Source: Pegea sp. RAD2-039 (Eukaryota > Chordata > Thaliacea > Salpida > Salpidae). Taken from it: a stretch of 64,000 bases of DNA. Below are positions 23,201 through 35,105 of this stretch, piece after piece. Every line of letters starts with the position of its first letter. The stretch's first letter is position 1. Both the position numbers and the translations under genes were made by a program. The notes beneath the pieces are model-generated. The model saw only the letters and a list, made by a program, of their open reading frames with translations, was not told the DNA's origin and searched no databases. The stretch is taken from NCBI GenBank assembly GCA_034620365.1, contig JAQGEQ010000084.1, forward strand, positions 434,001-498,000. Direction: 5' to 3'.

Positions 23201-25010
23201 ACATCAAGTTCATGCCCTTGACTACTGATCATGAGTTTGACAGCTTCCACAATCGTGTAAACGAGTTTAGTTTCCTTTCGTGTGGCACAATGTAAAAAAA
23301 CAGATAAAATTGAACGAGAAAGATAAGACATTGAAGTGACAGGTGAAGTGCCCCACAAACCCAGGCTGATTAGTTGAACCGCCCCACATAATCGGCTGAA
23401 ATCTTCGATATCGTCATGTAGAAGCTGGCGGACCACATACGCAATTGATCCTCCTAATTGACTGCCAAGAAGGTTTCGGAATATGGTCCAAGTGGTTTCA
23501 TGAAGTTCTTCAGTGGCATTGTACAAGTAACAAACAGTTGAAACAGTCTGTTGCAAAGCTGATAAAGGTAGGCAACCAAAACAAACTATTTCATTCAAAA
23601 CCTAAAAAGATAAAAAAATAATTTGTTTAAAATTGAAATATCCTTCTAAAAAAGAAACCTTTAAAAGTGATAATCTGGAAACTTCAGGTTTTGGAGATTC
23701 CATTGATTGACAAAGATAGATGACAATCTTGCAAACAGTGAAGGGATTTAAATTAGAAGAGTTGAATTTGAGAATATTTGAGAGCATTCCCAAGAAGACT
23801 TCATCAGACAACAGATATTTCATCCAATCAAATAACACTGTATCAATCTGAAAATGATATTATTTTAATCTGACACTTATAAGAAAAAATCTTTACAATT
23901 TAAAAGTTTTTCTTTAACTAGTGATATACTATCATCTTATCATTAAATCACTTTTTATGTTTGAAAATTATTATAAATAAAACAACTAAAAAATATTAAC
24001 ATTTATATATTTTTATACATATATTATTATAATATTATTAATAGAAATACAAATCATTAAGCAAAATATGACAAAAATAATTATATTTTGTTTAAACTTA
24101 CATACCATAGAGTAAAAATATTTTCAGCTATAAGAACATTTTGAGGATATTAAAACCTTTATCAAAAGGTACATTGTGATAAGTAAATATTTAGCACCAA
24201 GATTTATGAGTTTAAGACCTTATTCTATTGATTTAGGGTTTATAGATCAGAATATCAAATTAGATAAACCAACTTTTATCAAACTTTCAAGAAATAAAAG
24301 TATTAAAAATATAGATCAACTAAAACACATTGTACAAATATCAAAGCCAACTATTTTCAATAATTTCTTTCTATTTTCGCATCTTTAGAATATTCTTAAT
24401 TAGTTCAGATCTTATATGATTTAAAGATTAGAAATGAAAAAAGTATTTTAAAATCAAAAGCTTATATAAAACTTTATTTATAATCTATTAAAATTACAGA
24501 AATGACTGCAAAAGCATTAAATTATATTTTAATTAGATGAAAACTTACTTCATTCTCTAACAAATCAGTATTCTTTCCATTTTCAGTCAGTGCATTTACC
24601 ACCAACATCTTATACTCTACACTGATACGTTTTTGTAAATTAATCTTATCAAAGATAATTGGTCTCAATATTTCAAGGTTATGCTTTTGAGAGCTAATAA
24701 GTGAGACTAGAAACTTGAAATATGAATGTTTGATATCATCAGATGTTTCATCTCCCAAAAGATCATTCGTTGTCACCCAGATCCTTTCAATATCTGTTCT
24801 TTTCATCACATGATTATGCATCCAAGTTTTAATTTCTTCCAGTAAGTTTATTCGATTTTCAGGATTAGTATTCACCAATTGCTTCCAAAAATTATCTGAT
24901 GATATGATAGATGTAAACTCATTATATTCTTCATTCACATTTTGTGGACTATTTAGACTAAGTAAATTTTTTAACATTTCTTTAAAGTTTATTCCAGTCT
25001 CTGTCATCAT
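20299..25010 (-). CDS. TSC2: tuberin, TSC2 (GTPase-activating protein for Rheb)
   Basis: Catalytic subunit of the TSC complex that switches off Rheb and thereby mTORC1 at the lysosome. Minus-strand exons 24549-25010, 23659-23847 and 20299-23601; phases close to 1317 residues (human about 1800). The N-terminal two-thirds is helical-repeat (HEAT-like tuberin region). The C-terminal Rap-GAP domain shows AWGSGVVYVSKG, FHIATLMPNQFNDPGTKTRH and IGNDYVVVVF. The Asn in HIGND (near residue 1174) is the family's catalytic 'asparagine thumb'. SMASFSVCY and TTARLKYIRRIRNQ follow, as in other tuberins. A Ser/Thr-rich low-complexity stretch precedes the GAP domain. Unusually, 1100 residues sit in one uninterrupted exon. 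One TGACGTCA occurs in the coding sequence (about 21456). Confidence 0.93.
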
Positions 25011-28000
25011 TAATTAGTTATTCTATCTAAAGACTATCTAAAAATTCTATAAACAAAAAAAAACACATTTATAAATAACTAAAACTTGTTTTGGTAGAAC
25101 TATGATATACGACAAATCATACAACTCTTTTAGCAAACACAACATAAAATTACTGCAGAGAACTAAAAGTCTTAAATAAAGGTTTGATATAAGTAATATA
25201 AAAAAATCACCAAAGCAAAGGCTATAAGAGTATATCACAGTCAAAAATATAAAACAAATAAAAAAATGGTAATAAATTGTCAACTTAATTTTAAAATAAG
25301 TTTAGAGGAAATATTTAGAAGAAGATTTTGGTATAATGATGGAGTCAGAAAAATTTAAAATAAAATGACTTAAGAAAAATTATTGTAAAATATGGTTTCA
25401 AAAAATGATAGAAATATTTAAATGAAAAATATTGATGAATTTAGAAAAAAATGCAATATTCTTAAGTCTGAGAAAAAAATAGATGTAACCTACATAACTA
25501 GATAATAACTACATAACCTAGATTTATTTTCTCTAAAATCAGAAAAATATTTTGACTAAAATAAATTTAAAATAAAAAGTTATTTAGTCTAAAAGTAGAT
25601 GTTCCATTATTATTCAAAATTATATTATTTAATGTCAATTTATAGACAAATATTTTAGTTTGTAGAAAGTTCAAAAGAATCTGAAAATTAAAAAATTATT
25701 TTATAATACTGTAATCAAATAACAATCTTCAAATATTAGGTTTTTATTTTAGCAGTATTTTTAATCCATACTTTTCCACTTGTTGTCAGCAATTCTAAAC
25801 AAAATAAAGAATATTAACAACAAAATGTAAGTGGAGCATTAAAAATTGGTTGTGGTAAAAACAAGGGAAGTGTTTAAAAGATATTTAGTCTAAATCAACT
25901 ACGCATTGACTAAAGCAGTAACCATAAAATTATCTTTCCATTAAAAGCTAAAAATAATCCCCGAAACTAAGAATTAGTTAGAGTTAAATATTTGAAGCAA
26001 ATTATTTGTTATCAGTAAAGTATTTTGGATTACAATTAGGGCCTTTACTTTAAAATACATGTTTAAAGTACAGAATCGTTGTTTTATTCATCAATTTATG
26101 AAAATAAATTTTGGTAAACCCTATGTTCGTCGTTTTTAACATTTTAGCAGGAAAACAATTTTTTTGCTGTAAGGATTTTACTTTAAATAAAGTTTGAATA
26201 CTAAAACAACTAATTATGTTACAATAATAGGTTTAAAGAGTATTTCATTTTTTAACTAAAAAAGGAGCTTAGAGAGTTTTAGAATAGTTAAAGTCTATAA
26301 CTGACAATCTAATCATCGAAAAGTTTTAATAAAAATTTTCTGTTATGATGTATAGTAGTATGATGTGTAGTAGTATATCAACTTTAAAAAGTTGAATATC
26401 TATAATCCAAAAGACTATTCTGCTTTGAAAGGGATTTTCTTGAGCTTAAAAGCTTACAAAAGTTTTCATATTGTCAACCTTTATATTAATTAATTTAAAG
26501 GTATAGACCACATAACTTGAACAGTTACCACTTACCAATGAAATAAATATTCTGTGCTTGTAATTTTTTGTTAAGTTCAGTTGAAGTTGGTAATCATACT
26601 CATTTGTCAAAACATTCCACAAAGTGGTTTTAAGATTTTTTCACTCTCAAGTTCCTCGATAGTAAACCTAGAAAACCTGTGTTCTTTTAGTGGGAAATTA
26701 TTTGCCTTTACAATAGATCAACGGTTATCTAAAAACATCTTCCAACTCATTATCATAAACTTACATATTTTCCTATTATAATGGTTAAACATTTTTCATA
26801 TAAATAAAGAAAACTTTGTTCTAACAGTATCCACATTTCTATCTAAATAGGTGAAATGGTTGACGCTGCTTGTAGCTAAACTTATTTGCGGACATAAACT
26901 TCGTTTACATAATGTTTTGAATTAATTAATTCTTTTGGACCTCCAACCCTAAAGTAATTAAGACATTTATCACAAAATCAAATGAACTAAAAGAAAGTAA
27001 TTAAAGTAATTTTTTTAAAGCGTATTCAAAGTTTAGATTTTGAGTTCTCATGTAAAAGATTGGAAATGACCGAAATAACTAATATAATTTCAATCAATAT
27101 TATAAGTCACTTTAAAGTTAGTTAAAGCTGCATTAATACTTATCACGACTTATTTGACAGCTTAAAGGCAAAAGATTTTTAAGTGCTTTAACTTTACTAG
27201 TCAACCTACTATTTTTTAATTTAACTACAATTTTATCGCCGGCCAAATGTTTTCCAAATATAAAGTTACTTTAGTATATATTTCAAATAAATTTTGACAA
27301 GTAAAAATCTGGTTAATAAAAAATTCACCCAATAAGTTTTGCAAGCAATCTTTATTTCAGCACAAAAGTCATATTTTAATTAAAAAAAAACGTGATATAT
27401 CAAAATCCACTTTTAGTATTATTATTTTTTTTTTTAATTTTTTAAATTTTACTTGTAAAACATAATTGAGTTAGATAATATTTTGATGATATATATTTTC
27501 TATTTAGTTATGACTTAGAAAAATACCCTTTCCAAGATAATTTTCCACAGCTTTAACTGACATAAAATTGATTTTTAGACAACAGTTTAGATTCAGCTTT
27601 GTGCGTGCTTGTGCCATAATATAAATCATAAAAATGATTTACATTTTAGTTAGATATTGTTTATGACTTTTATTGGAAGATAATTTTCTTTATCGTTTTC
27701 TATTTTGAGTAAATTACCTAGTTTATTTGTTTATTTAACTATATTGATAGATTTAAAATAATAAACTTATATTTATTTATTAATAAATTTTATGAATACA
27801 TAATATATTTTAAGAGTTTAAATAAATAAAACTTGTTAATTTTATTAAACTTTTTTAGATTCTATATTTTTATACTTAAATATGAAAAGAATAATAAATT
27901 AAAATAAATTAGAAACAAAATATTCAATTTAATTTCTAGCAAGGTGTTTGAACAACCATTTAAATATCAATTATGTTAATAGTTTCAATTTTTAACTCAT

Positions 28001-28245
28001 TTAATTTACTGAGTGCTATTTTAAGTGTAGAATAATTTATAAATATTTTCTTGGTATGATTATATTTATTAATTAAAAATTATAAAAGTTAGAACAAAAT
28101 TAGTTTTATCTGTTAACTATAAATATTTCTTACGCTATAATTCTTTATTTGTAATTATAATTTACATATTATTTAACTATGTGTTATATTATTTTTATTG
28201 TTTTTTTTTTATATTTAGTTATATCATTTTTAGTGTATTTAAATC
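25011..28245. other. AT-rich intergenic stretch
   Basis: Between the TSC2 5' end and the SUPT3H start. The short open frames (25047-25283 minus, 26581-26781 plus) are AT-driven and show no family signature. No RNA gene recognised. Confidence 0.5.
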
Positions 28246-29238
28246 ATGGCCAAACCAAAATCGAAAAAATCAAAACAATCACTTAATTGTGATTTATCAG
28301 AAGTTTCATTCTTGAATTTTCACGATGAAGGTTTCAACTTCAGTTCAGTTTCATTTGCTGAGGAGATCTTGATGATGCAACATAGTTTTGGAGATCATCG
28401 AAAACCTCTTACTGAAACTGCTGAAATGATTGAAAGTATTGTTTATGAACAAATGTGCCGATTGATTTTATTAGCCAGATCATCATCTCTAAAAAGAGGA
28501 AGCAATGTTATTGATTTTGAAGATTTTATTTTCTTATTGCTCAAAAATAAAGAAAAACTTCATTGTCTGATTAGTAAAATTTTCCTGAAAGGTGTGAAGT
28601 CTGTGGTTAAAGAGGAAAATTACGAGAAAATTGAAAGTTTCTCAGAAAAAAATATTAATTCTTGCAAAAAGTTTCTTGAGAAAATGGACTGTCTTGAAGA
28701 GTTTAAAGACATCTTTGAAAATTTGTATGAAAGCAAAATAATGAATGAAAGAAATAAAATTGCTTATGATTATAGTACAAATATGGATGAAGTAAACTAT
28801 AATCACTTTTGTAAATGTCGGCAAGCTTCTTTTTCTAAAGTACCCCTAAAGTTTCAAAACTGGTTTAAAGGTTTAATAGAACAACATAATCTTGAAATTA
28901 GCTCATTTGCTTGGGAAATTCTGATTCATTTGTCATATGAAACAGTTTATGAAATGGTTACATGTAGCCTTGCTGTCAAACAAAGTTCTGTTTCAACTGT
29001 AGAAGTAATTAATAGTGAAGATGGGTTTTCTAGCAATATAGATGGCTTTAAAGTATCTGAAGATCGATCTTCAGGAAGTGATAACACTTCTAAGACCCCA
29101 CTTACAGTTGATCATATTCTTGAGACATTTAGACGTATTTCAATGGGTCTGGGGAAAAAAATTTATTATGATGTGAGAGAAACTAAAATGAATTTATCTG
29201 GAATGCATTCATATGTCCCAATAATTTGTTTACAATAG
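28246..29238 (+). CDS. SUPT3H: SUPT3H / Spt3 homologue, SAGA complex histone-fold subunit
   Basis: Spt3 is the SAGA coactivator subunit that contacts TBP. Single exon of 330 residues. The N-terminal histone fold (residues about 35-110) reads VSFAEEILMMQHSFGDHRKP, MIESIVYEQMCRLILLARSS and RGSNVIDFEDFIFLLLKNKE. The C-terminal half keeps the second conserved block: FCKCRQASFSKVPLKFQNWF and WEILIHLSYETVYEMV. Human SUPT3H has the same two blocks in the same order and similar length. No introns, although most neighbours have many. An AG-preceded pyrimidine/T run ends about 20 bases before the ATG, so a spliced 5' UTR is possible. Confidence 0.92.
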   Translation: MAKPKSKKSKQSLNCDLSEVSFLNFHDEGFNFSSVSFAEEILMMQHSFGDHRKPLTETAEMIESIVYEQMCRLILLARSSSLKRGSNVIDFEDFIFLLLKNKEKLHCLISKIFLKGVKSVVKEENYEKIESFSEKNINSCKKFLEKMDCLEEFKDIFENLYESKIMNERNKIAYDYSTNMDEVNYNHFCKCRQASFSKVPLKFQNWFKGLIEQHNLEISSFAWEILIHLSYETVYEMVTCSLAVKQSSVSTVEVINSEDGFSSNIDGFKVSEDRSSGSDNTSKTPLTVDHILETFRRISMGLGKKIYYDVRETKMNLSGMHSYVPIICLQ

Positions 29239-29318
29239 TGTCATTTCATGTTCTTGTTTATTTGTTTTATTAAATAATGATTGAATTTTTTTGACAGATA
29301 TTTTTATAAAAAAGTAGA

Positions 29319-29711
29319 ATGAGTAAAAATATAGGGAGCATCAATAAGTCTGCTCTTCAACGGATTCTATATCAGACTGAACTTCATAATCGTGTCCAAG
29401 AAGAGCAGGATATGTGGAGGCTAAGATTAAAAGAGAAAATGTCTTCATCCAGAAAAAGATCGAAGTCTCCCGTTGAATCACCTCCTAAAAAAATCAAGAA
29501 GAACATTTACAATGTGACGATTCAGAGCTCATGTGATCGCTGGGGTCATTCGGGATTTATCGAGCAACACCCTGAAGAGGTAATTTCAGGAAAATGTTTT
29601 GAAGATAGCTCTGAAAGTGAAGTAGAGACAAAGAAAAAAAAGAAGAAGAAAAGTAAAAAGTCCAAAAAGAAGAAACACAAGAAAGAGAAACATCATAATA
29701 AGAAACATTAA
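29319..29711 (+). CDS. NKAPD1: NKAPD1 (C11orf57)-like basic nuclear protein
   Basis: Single exon, 130 residues. The start region LHNRVQEEQDMWRLRLKEKM and the middle DRWGHSGFIEQHPEEV match the two conserved blocks of vertebrate NKAPD1/C11orf57. The C-terminus is a run of Lys/Ser typical of SR-like nuclear proteins. The vertebrate protein is longer (about 290 residues), chiefly in its basic tail. Function in animals is poorly known. The ATG is only 81 bp after the SUPT3H stop on the same strand, and TTTTTTTGACAG lies just upstream, so either a spliced leader/5' UTR exon or co-transcription is possible. Confidence 0.8.
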   Translation: MSKNIGSINKSALQRILYQTELHNRVQEEQDMWRLRLKEKMSSSRKRSKSPVESPPKKIKKNIYNVTIQSSCDRWGHSGFIEQHPEEVISGKCFEDSSESEVETKKKKKKKSKKSKKKKHKKEKHHNKKH

Positions 29712-30283
29712 AACAATCACATATAGACTTTTTTATTCCTCTTTTGTGTTTTCATTAAATTTTTTAAAAATATTTTCATCTTTGATTTGTAATCTAAATA
29801 TTGACGAGGTTAGAAAAAAAATTTATAGAAAAATAATATTGTTCAGATATTTTGATAAAGTTGTTTAGTAAAATAGTTAAACTATTTGACCTTTCCCTAT
29901 CTACAAATATTTGATTGAAACTTCAACTTAAGAAATCCAGAAGCTTAAATTTCTTGATCTTAATTATAAAGAAAATCTGTTTCATCTTCTTTGTTAAGAA
30001 TATTTAAAACTACTCCATATATTCTCCACAAAAACCTTACTAAATTTTATTCAAGAATTTTCAGACAGCTAAATTACTAACCTAACTTAATTACTTTAAA
30101 AGTCATAAAAATTATGTAGAATCAGATGCTTAGACCTTTTCAGCAACTATTATTATAACTTTATGTTAATCCATCTTATACCTTACTAATATTGCATCAA
30201 ACTGATAAGCAAATAAATAAAACCAATATTTATCAAATGAAATTTTATTGAAATGTTAAATATATATTAACATATGAAATAAT
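29712..30283. other. spacer between convergent NKAPD1-like and FMC1 genes
   Basis: AT-rich 3' flanks of the two convergent genes. Nothing else recognised. Confidence 0.4.
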
Positions 30284-31250
30284 TTATTTATCAACTGAGT
30301 TTTCAGGAAGTTTTAGACCAACTCTTGTGGCTGATCTCGAAATTGATTCATCTTTTTCACCATGATATTCTTGTAATAGCTCATCATATATTCGAGAACT
30401 TTTTAATAAATTGTAATAGGTTGAAGCATTATATAAAGCAGAATCAGTTCCTCTGCAATACCGATCAGAAGTCAACTATAAAATAAAACTTTTAAATACA
30501 TAAAGAAACTAAGTTTAATAAAAACTAAATATTAAAGATTAGTCTTACATAATTGAAAAAAAAATATTTAAAATTTGTTCACAACTAACTAAAGACTAAT
30601 ATTTATGCAAAAATATTTGGTTAACATTAAAAATCGACTGATAGTTTAATACAAAATAAATAAATAATAAAAGTTATAAAGTTTTATTTAAGACTATTCA
30701 TAAAATATGAATAAAAGAAAGAATATCATTAAATTGTCTGATGAAAATAAAGTTCTTAAATATAATTTTTAAGTATGATTTATAAATATGAGAACATTTC
30801 TATATATTTCTTAATTCTAATTAAGTTTAACAATTTCTCAAAGAAAAATTCTAATATACCAAAAAAAAACAAATGAAATTTTATAAATATAAAATGATCA
30901 AATCTTAAAAAAAATAAAGAAAAAAAATATTCTATATAGTATTTCAAAAAAATATTTCAAAGTTGTTTTTATTTTAAGGGATTTATCTGTGGTGATTTTG
31001 ATAAGTTAAATAAAGCTTAGAATTGATTTACAATGAGTATTATTAATTGAAAAGTGTTTTATCTATATCAAATATATTCAAATAAAAAAAACAAAAGTTT
31101 CAATAAATTAAAATGAAATTTTTTGACCTGATTTGAACGATATTTCTGAGTTAAAAAATTGTAAGCAGATTTGTTATATTGCTTTTTGAGAGAGAGCTCT
31201 CTAAGCAATCCACGATAAACAGAGACGACTGCTCTTTTTGATGAAGACAT
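30284..31250 (-). CDS. FMC1: FMC1 (C7orf55) homologue, ATP synthase assembly factor
   Basis: LYR-family mitochondrial protein implicated in assembly of the F1 part of ATP synthase. Minus-strand exons 31128-31250 and 30284-30475 give 104 residues (human 113). Seen: VYRGLLRELS at the LYR position, NFLTQKYRSNQ, then a second-exon helix region ending LLQEYHGEKDESISRSATRV and GLKLPENS. Human FMC1 has FRGLLRELR, EFHGKGERSVEESAGLVGLK in the same order. The intron is 652 bp, long for this region and AT-rich. Confidence 0.88.
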
Positions 31251-34200
31251 AATTGTATAGCAATAGAAGATATTAAGGTCAAGATTTTAGAAACGATGAT
31301 AAAAAAACAAATTGAGAAAGTTTTGAAAATTCATACTTTTTTGGTGCTTCACAAAAAGTAACTGAAAAAATCAACTTAATACACAATTATTATAAGTGAG
31401 TTTAAAAAAATTATTTAGAAAATCATTTAAAAAGATTCAGAATCTAATTGGTTTTAATAGAGCAATTTTTAAGTCTATAAATTTGGCATTTTAATTATGA
31501 ATAAAAAGTTAGTTAGGAAGTTGTTAAACTAAATTTAATTACTAGTGGTAAAACGACTATCTGATAAAAGTTTTTAAATGTAACAGAATATTAAAACTAA
31601 AAAAACTCATTTCAGAAGCTGGAGAGCATAATAAAGTTCTTTTAATTCTTCAAAAAGTCAAAATATCGAAATAATTTTAATTGTTCTCTACACTAGTTTC
31701 AAATATTTACATATGTGTCATAAAAGTATTTCGAGTTATACGAAACTTTGATATATCCATCAAAAAAGTGAAATGACTAAATACATTATCTGAATTCAAA
31801 TTATAATTAACTCCAAATCATAACTGGCTATCACTAAAGATAAAACACTCAAGATGCAAACCACCCTAAAATTCAATATCGTAGTCATGGCAAATTCAAA
31901 CTGCGACTGTCATTTGGAAGCAAGAAATATTTCGGTAGTGATTTGAAGCACAGAAATACAGACTGCAAAAAGTATCTTGGTTCTTTTAGATGCTGATATG
32001 GAACTAAGCTTGGAAAATTATTGCAAAACCAATTATCTTTAGTTTATGTACTTAAGAAAAGATTAAAGAAATAAGATTTATTTGTTTATTTATTAGCTTC
32101 ATTTTTGACAACAAATTCTTTTATCATTTTCAATTTTTAACTTATTTCTTTTGATCATTACTAAAATATAGAAAAAGTAAATTAATTTTTATTTATTTAA
32201 TCTCACTTCTTTATACCAACAATTCTTATAAGCTATTAACTAAGTTCAAACCTGTAACTAAATAAAACATATAAAAATTCTGCTATGATTTTAATTCTTC
32301 AAAATTCAACTTTGACTGAAAAGTATCTAAAACTATAATAGACTAGACTTAGAAAAATTGATTTATAATTCACATAAAATTGTATCTTGAAAGAGGAAAT
32401 ACAATTTCAGTTTTACGACTAATAGAAGAAATCTTCATATTGTAACGTTTTTTAACTAGATAAAAGTATTTCTATTCTAATAAAAGCATTTTAAGTTTAA
32501 AATATTTAACCTTGTGTAAGTTTTATCATTCATGCTTTAAATGTTGTTCACGAAATTAACTTTTAGAAATCTTGTAAGAAAATTATAAAGAAAGAATCAT
32601 ATCATGGATTTTGCTACTTCTAGTTTTTATATTTCAGTTTAAATACCTTAAAGTAAAACCTAAGCCTCAAAAAAGTTTTTTTAATATAATTTTACTAATA
32701 CCTTTTCGTTTTTAGGGACCTACTATTTACTTTTAATATTTTTTCAATAATTAAGCATAAAAAATGATTAAAAGATAAAAAGATTACTTGTAGCTATTAA
32801 CTGGTTAATTTAACATTTTTACCAACATTAAAAAATTAATGAAAAGGATAATTTACATTCGATTAGAAAGATATTTAAATTTTAACAAAATATGTTTTTA
32901 GCATTTGTTTAAGATAACAATTTCATTTATTTAACTTTATTTTTTACATCTAATTAACTTTGAAATACTTTTGTGTTGTAACATGTGGTTAACCAGAGCG
33001 AGAAAAAGGATAAAGAAATTGTTGTCCACAACAAATAAGGGTTTACAAACTAGTAGTAGTGACTATTTGTTTAAATATTTTCGAAATTTTCAATTATTAT
33101 TTTCATCGTATAAACTTTCAAACGATATAATTGACTTTTTTTGTTGAGTTCCAATTAATAATAAAAATTCGTTTTATTTCACCTTTGCTAATAAATTCGA
33201 AGGTAGTTTTATGTTAATTTGTAATTTTTTCTCAATAACTATTAAGCTTTTGGTTTATTATACTTTGAAAGTTAAATATAAAATATTTGATATTCAAATT
33301 TAGATGAATTCTTTTAATTTTTATATTTTGACATTTTTCAATAAAGTCGAGAGATTTTATAAAATCTTACGCAGCAATCAGTTTATAAAAACTTCAAACT
33401 TACAAAGATTTCATTCATTACTTCCAAGAATAACATAAATCTAATTAATCATATTTATCTTCCTACAAATTGGAAGCAGGATTAACATCAACTCATAAAC
33501 TTAATTAAATTCAAAGATGTTTCAATGTTAAACTGTTGTTACTTCAGTTTATTTAGTTCAGAAAAAATTACATGTTTTTCCAAAATAAACTTTTTCAATT
33601 ACAAAGCTCATTTTAAAATTATTTTTTAGTAAAGCGTAATATTTATTATTATGTACAAATATACATTTTAAGATATCAAAGAATACTTAGGAAATTTGTT
33701 TAAATAATCTTATTAAAAAATCTTAGTCGAAAAATTGATTCATTTTAAATAGTTAGTAAATACATTGATAAAAATTCATTTGTTAAGTTGAAGTAATTTC
33801 TAAACATCCAAATTTATTTTGGGAAATAGATAATGTTCATTTTACTTATAGATAAACTAAAATATGATTAGATCTCATAATTTAAATCGTTACAAGGGTG
33901 CGAGAAATAATTGTAGCTTTTTTAAAAGATTAATTTGATATTTAAAAGTTCATTAAAAGTGTTAACAAAAAAAAAAACATTTCTACCTTCTTCTAAAAGC
34001 TAGAAATATTTGCTTCTATTTTATCATTAATCGTTTGCTTTGAGAGCTGATAGAAATTATATTAAAGAAGATAATAATTATTTACTAATAAGCACTTTCA
34101 AAATTAATCATTTAAGACATCTTAGTAAAAGTTCAATGAAAGCTTTGTATAGAATATTACAAACAACTGCCTCATAAGACCGATTTTACTAATGATTGCT

Positions 34201-35105
34201 ACTGTAGTATGAAAGTTAATAACTGATCATTTGGCAAAACTTTATTCAGGTTATTCAAAAAAAAGTTTAAGATATCAACGTAGTGATTATTTTGAAACAT
34301 TTATACCACAATAATACACCATAAAGTATATGCTGACAATATGAGCAAGTCTTATTTGACGGTATAACCATTTATTAAAGATTTATTTAAAAGTTATTTA
34401 ACTGAAAGTAAAAAAAGAAAATAAAATCGATTGTTTGATGAAAATCGAAGCTTTAGTTGATTCTTTTACGAATAATTTTCTTTTTGTAAGCCTTGTAAGA
34501 CAAATAATTTGTTAGTAAGTGATTATATTTGCAGTTAAGGATTTATTTCAAACCAATGTACTTCAATTTGTCAACAAGTCCAGCTATAATCTTCTTAAAA
34601 CTATTGTTGGTTTACAATTGATTAATAGTAGCTTAAAACAAAATTTTACAAAAAAACGTAAATATAAATGAACATTTGACAGTGTAATCGGAACCTATCA
34701 ACTTCTTTTGTTACTAAGCTGAGAAGTTGTTTTTTTTTTAAATATTTGGCTAATTGAAGCGTGAAGTTGGAGGTTTCGATTTTCAAGTATCAATGTTAGC
34801 CTAAGATGCGGGTTGGTTTGAAACTTCATTCTGAGCTGTGACTTGCAGCTATTTCCACTTTAATAGTTGGCAGCTTGATTGGAACTTTTCAATTTCCCAA
34901 AAAAAAAGAATTGTGAAGGTGTCTTCTGAATCTTTAAACAAAGTCTTCAAATAGGAAGAAACTAATGAAGCATGAAACAGAATGCTTCAAGTCATTGCCA
35001 GAAACGGATTTTGGCGCCTTCCAAATACCGAGCAACAAACAAACCTCTTCTTAATCACGTGATGCGATCAAGGGCTGAAGTAATTGATCAGCAAATGAGA
35101 GCTCT
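31251..35105. other. AT-rich intergenic stretch
   Basis: About 3.9 kb with no recognisable gene, RNA gene or mobile element. It includes the FMC1 5' flank and the semaphorin 3' flank. Confidence 0.5.
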
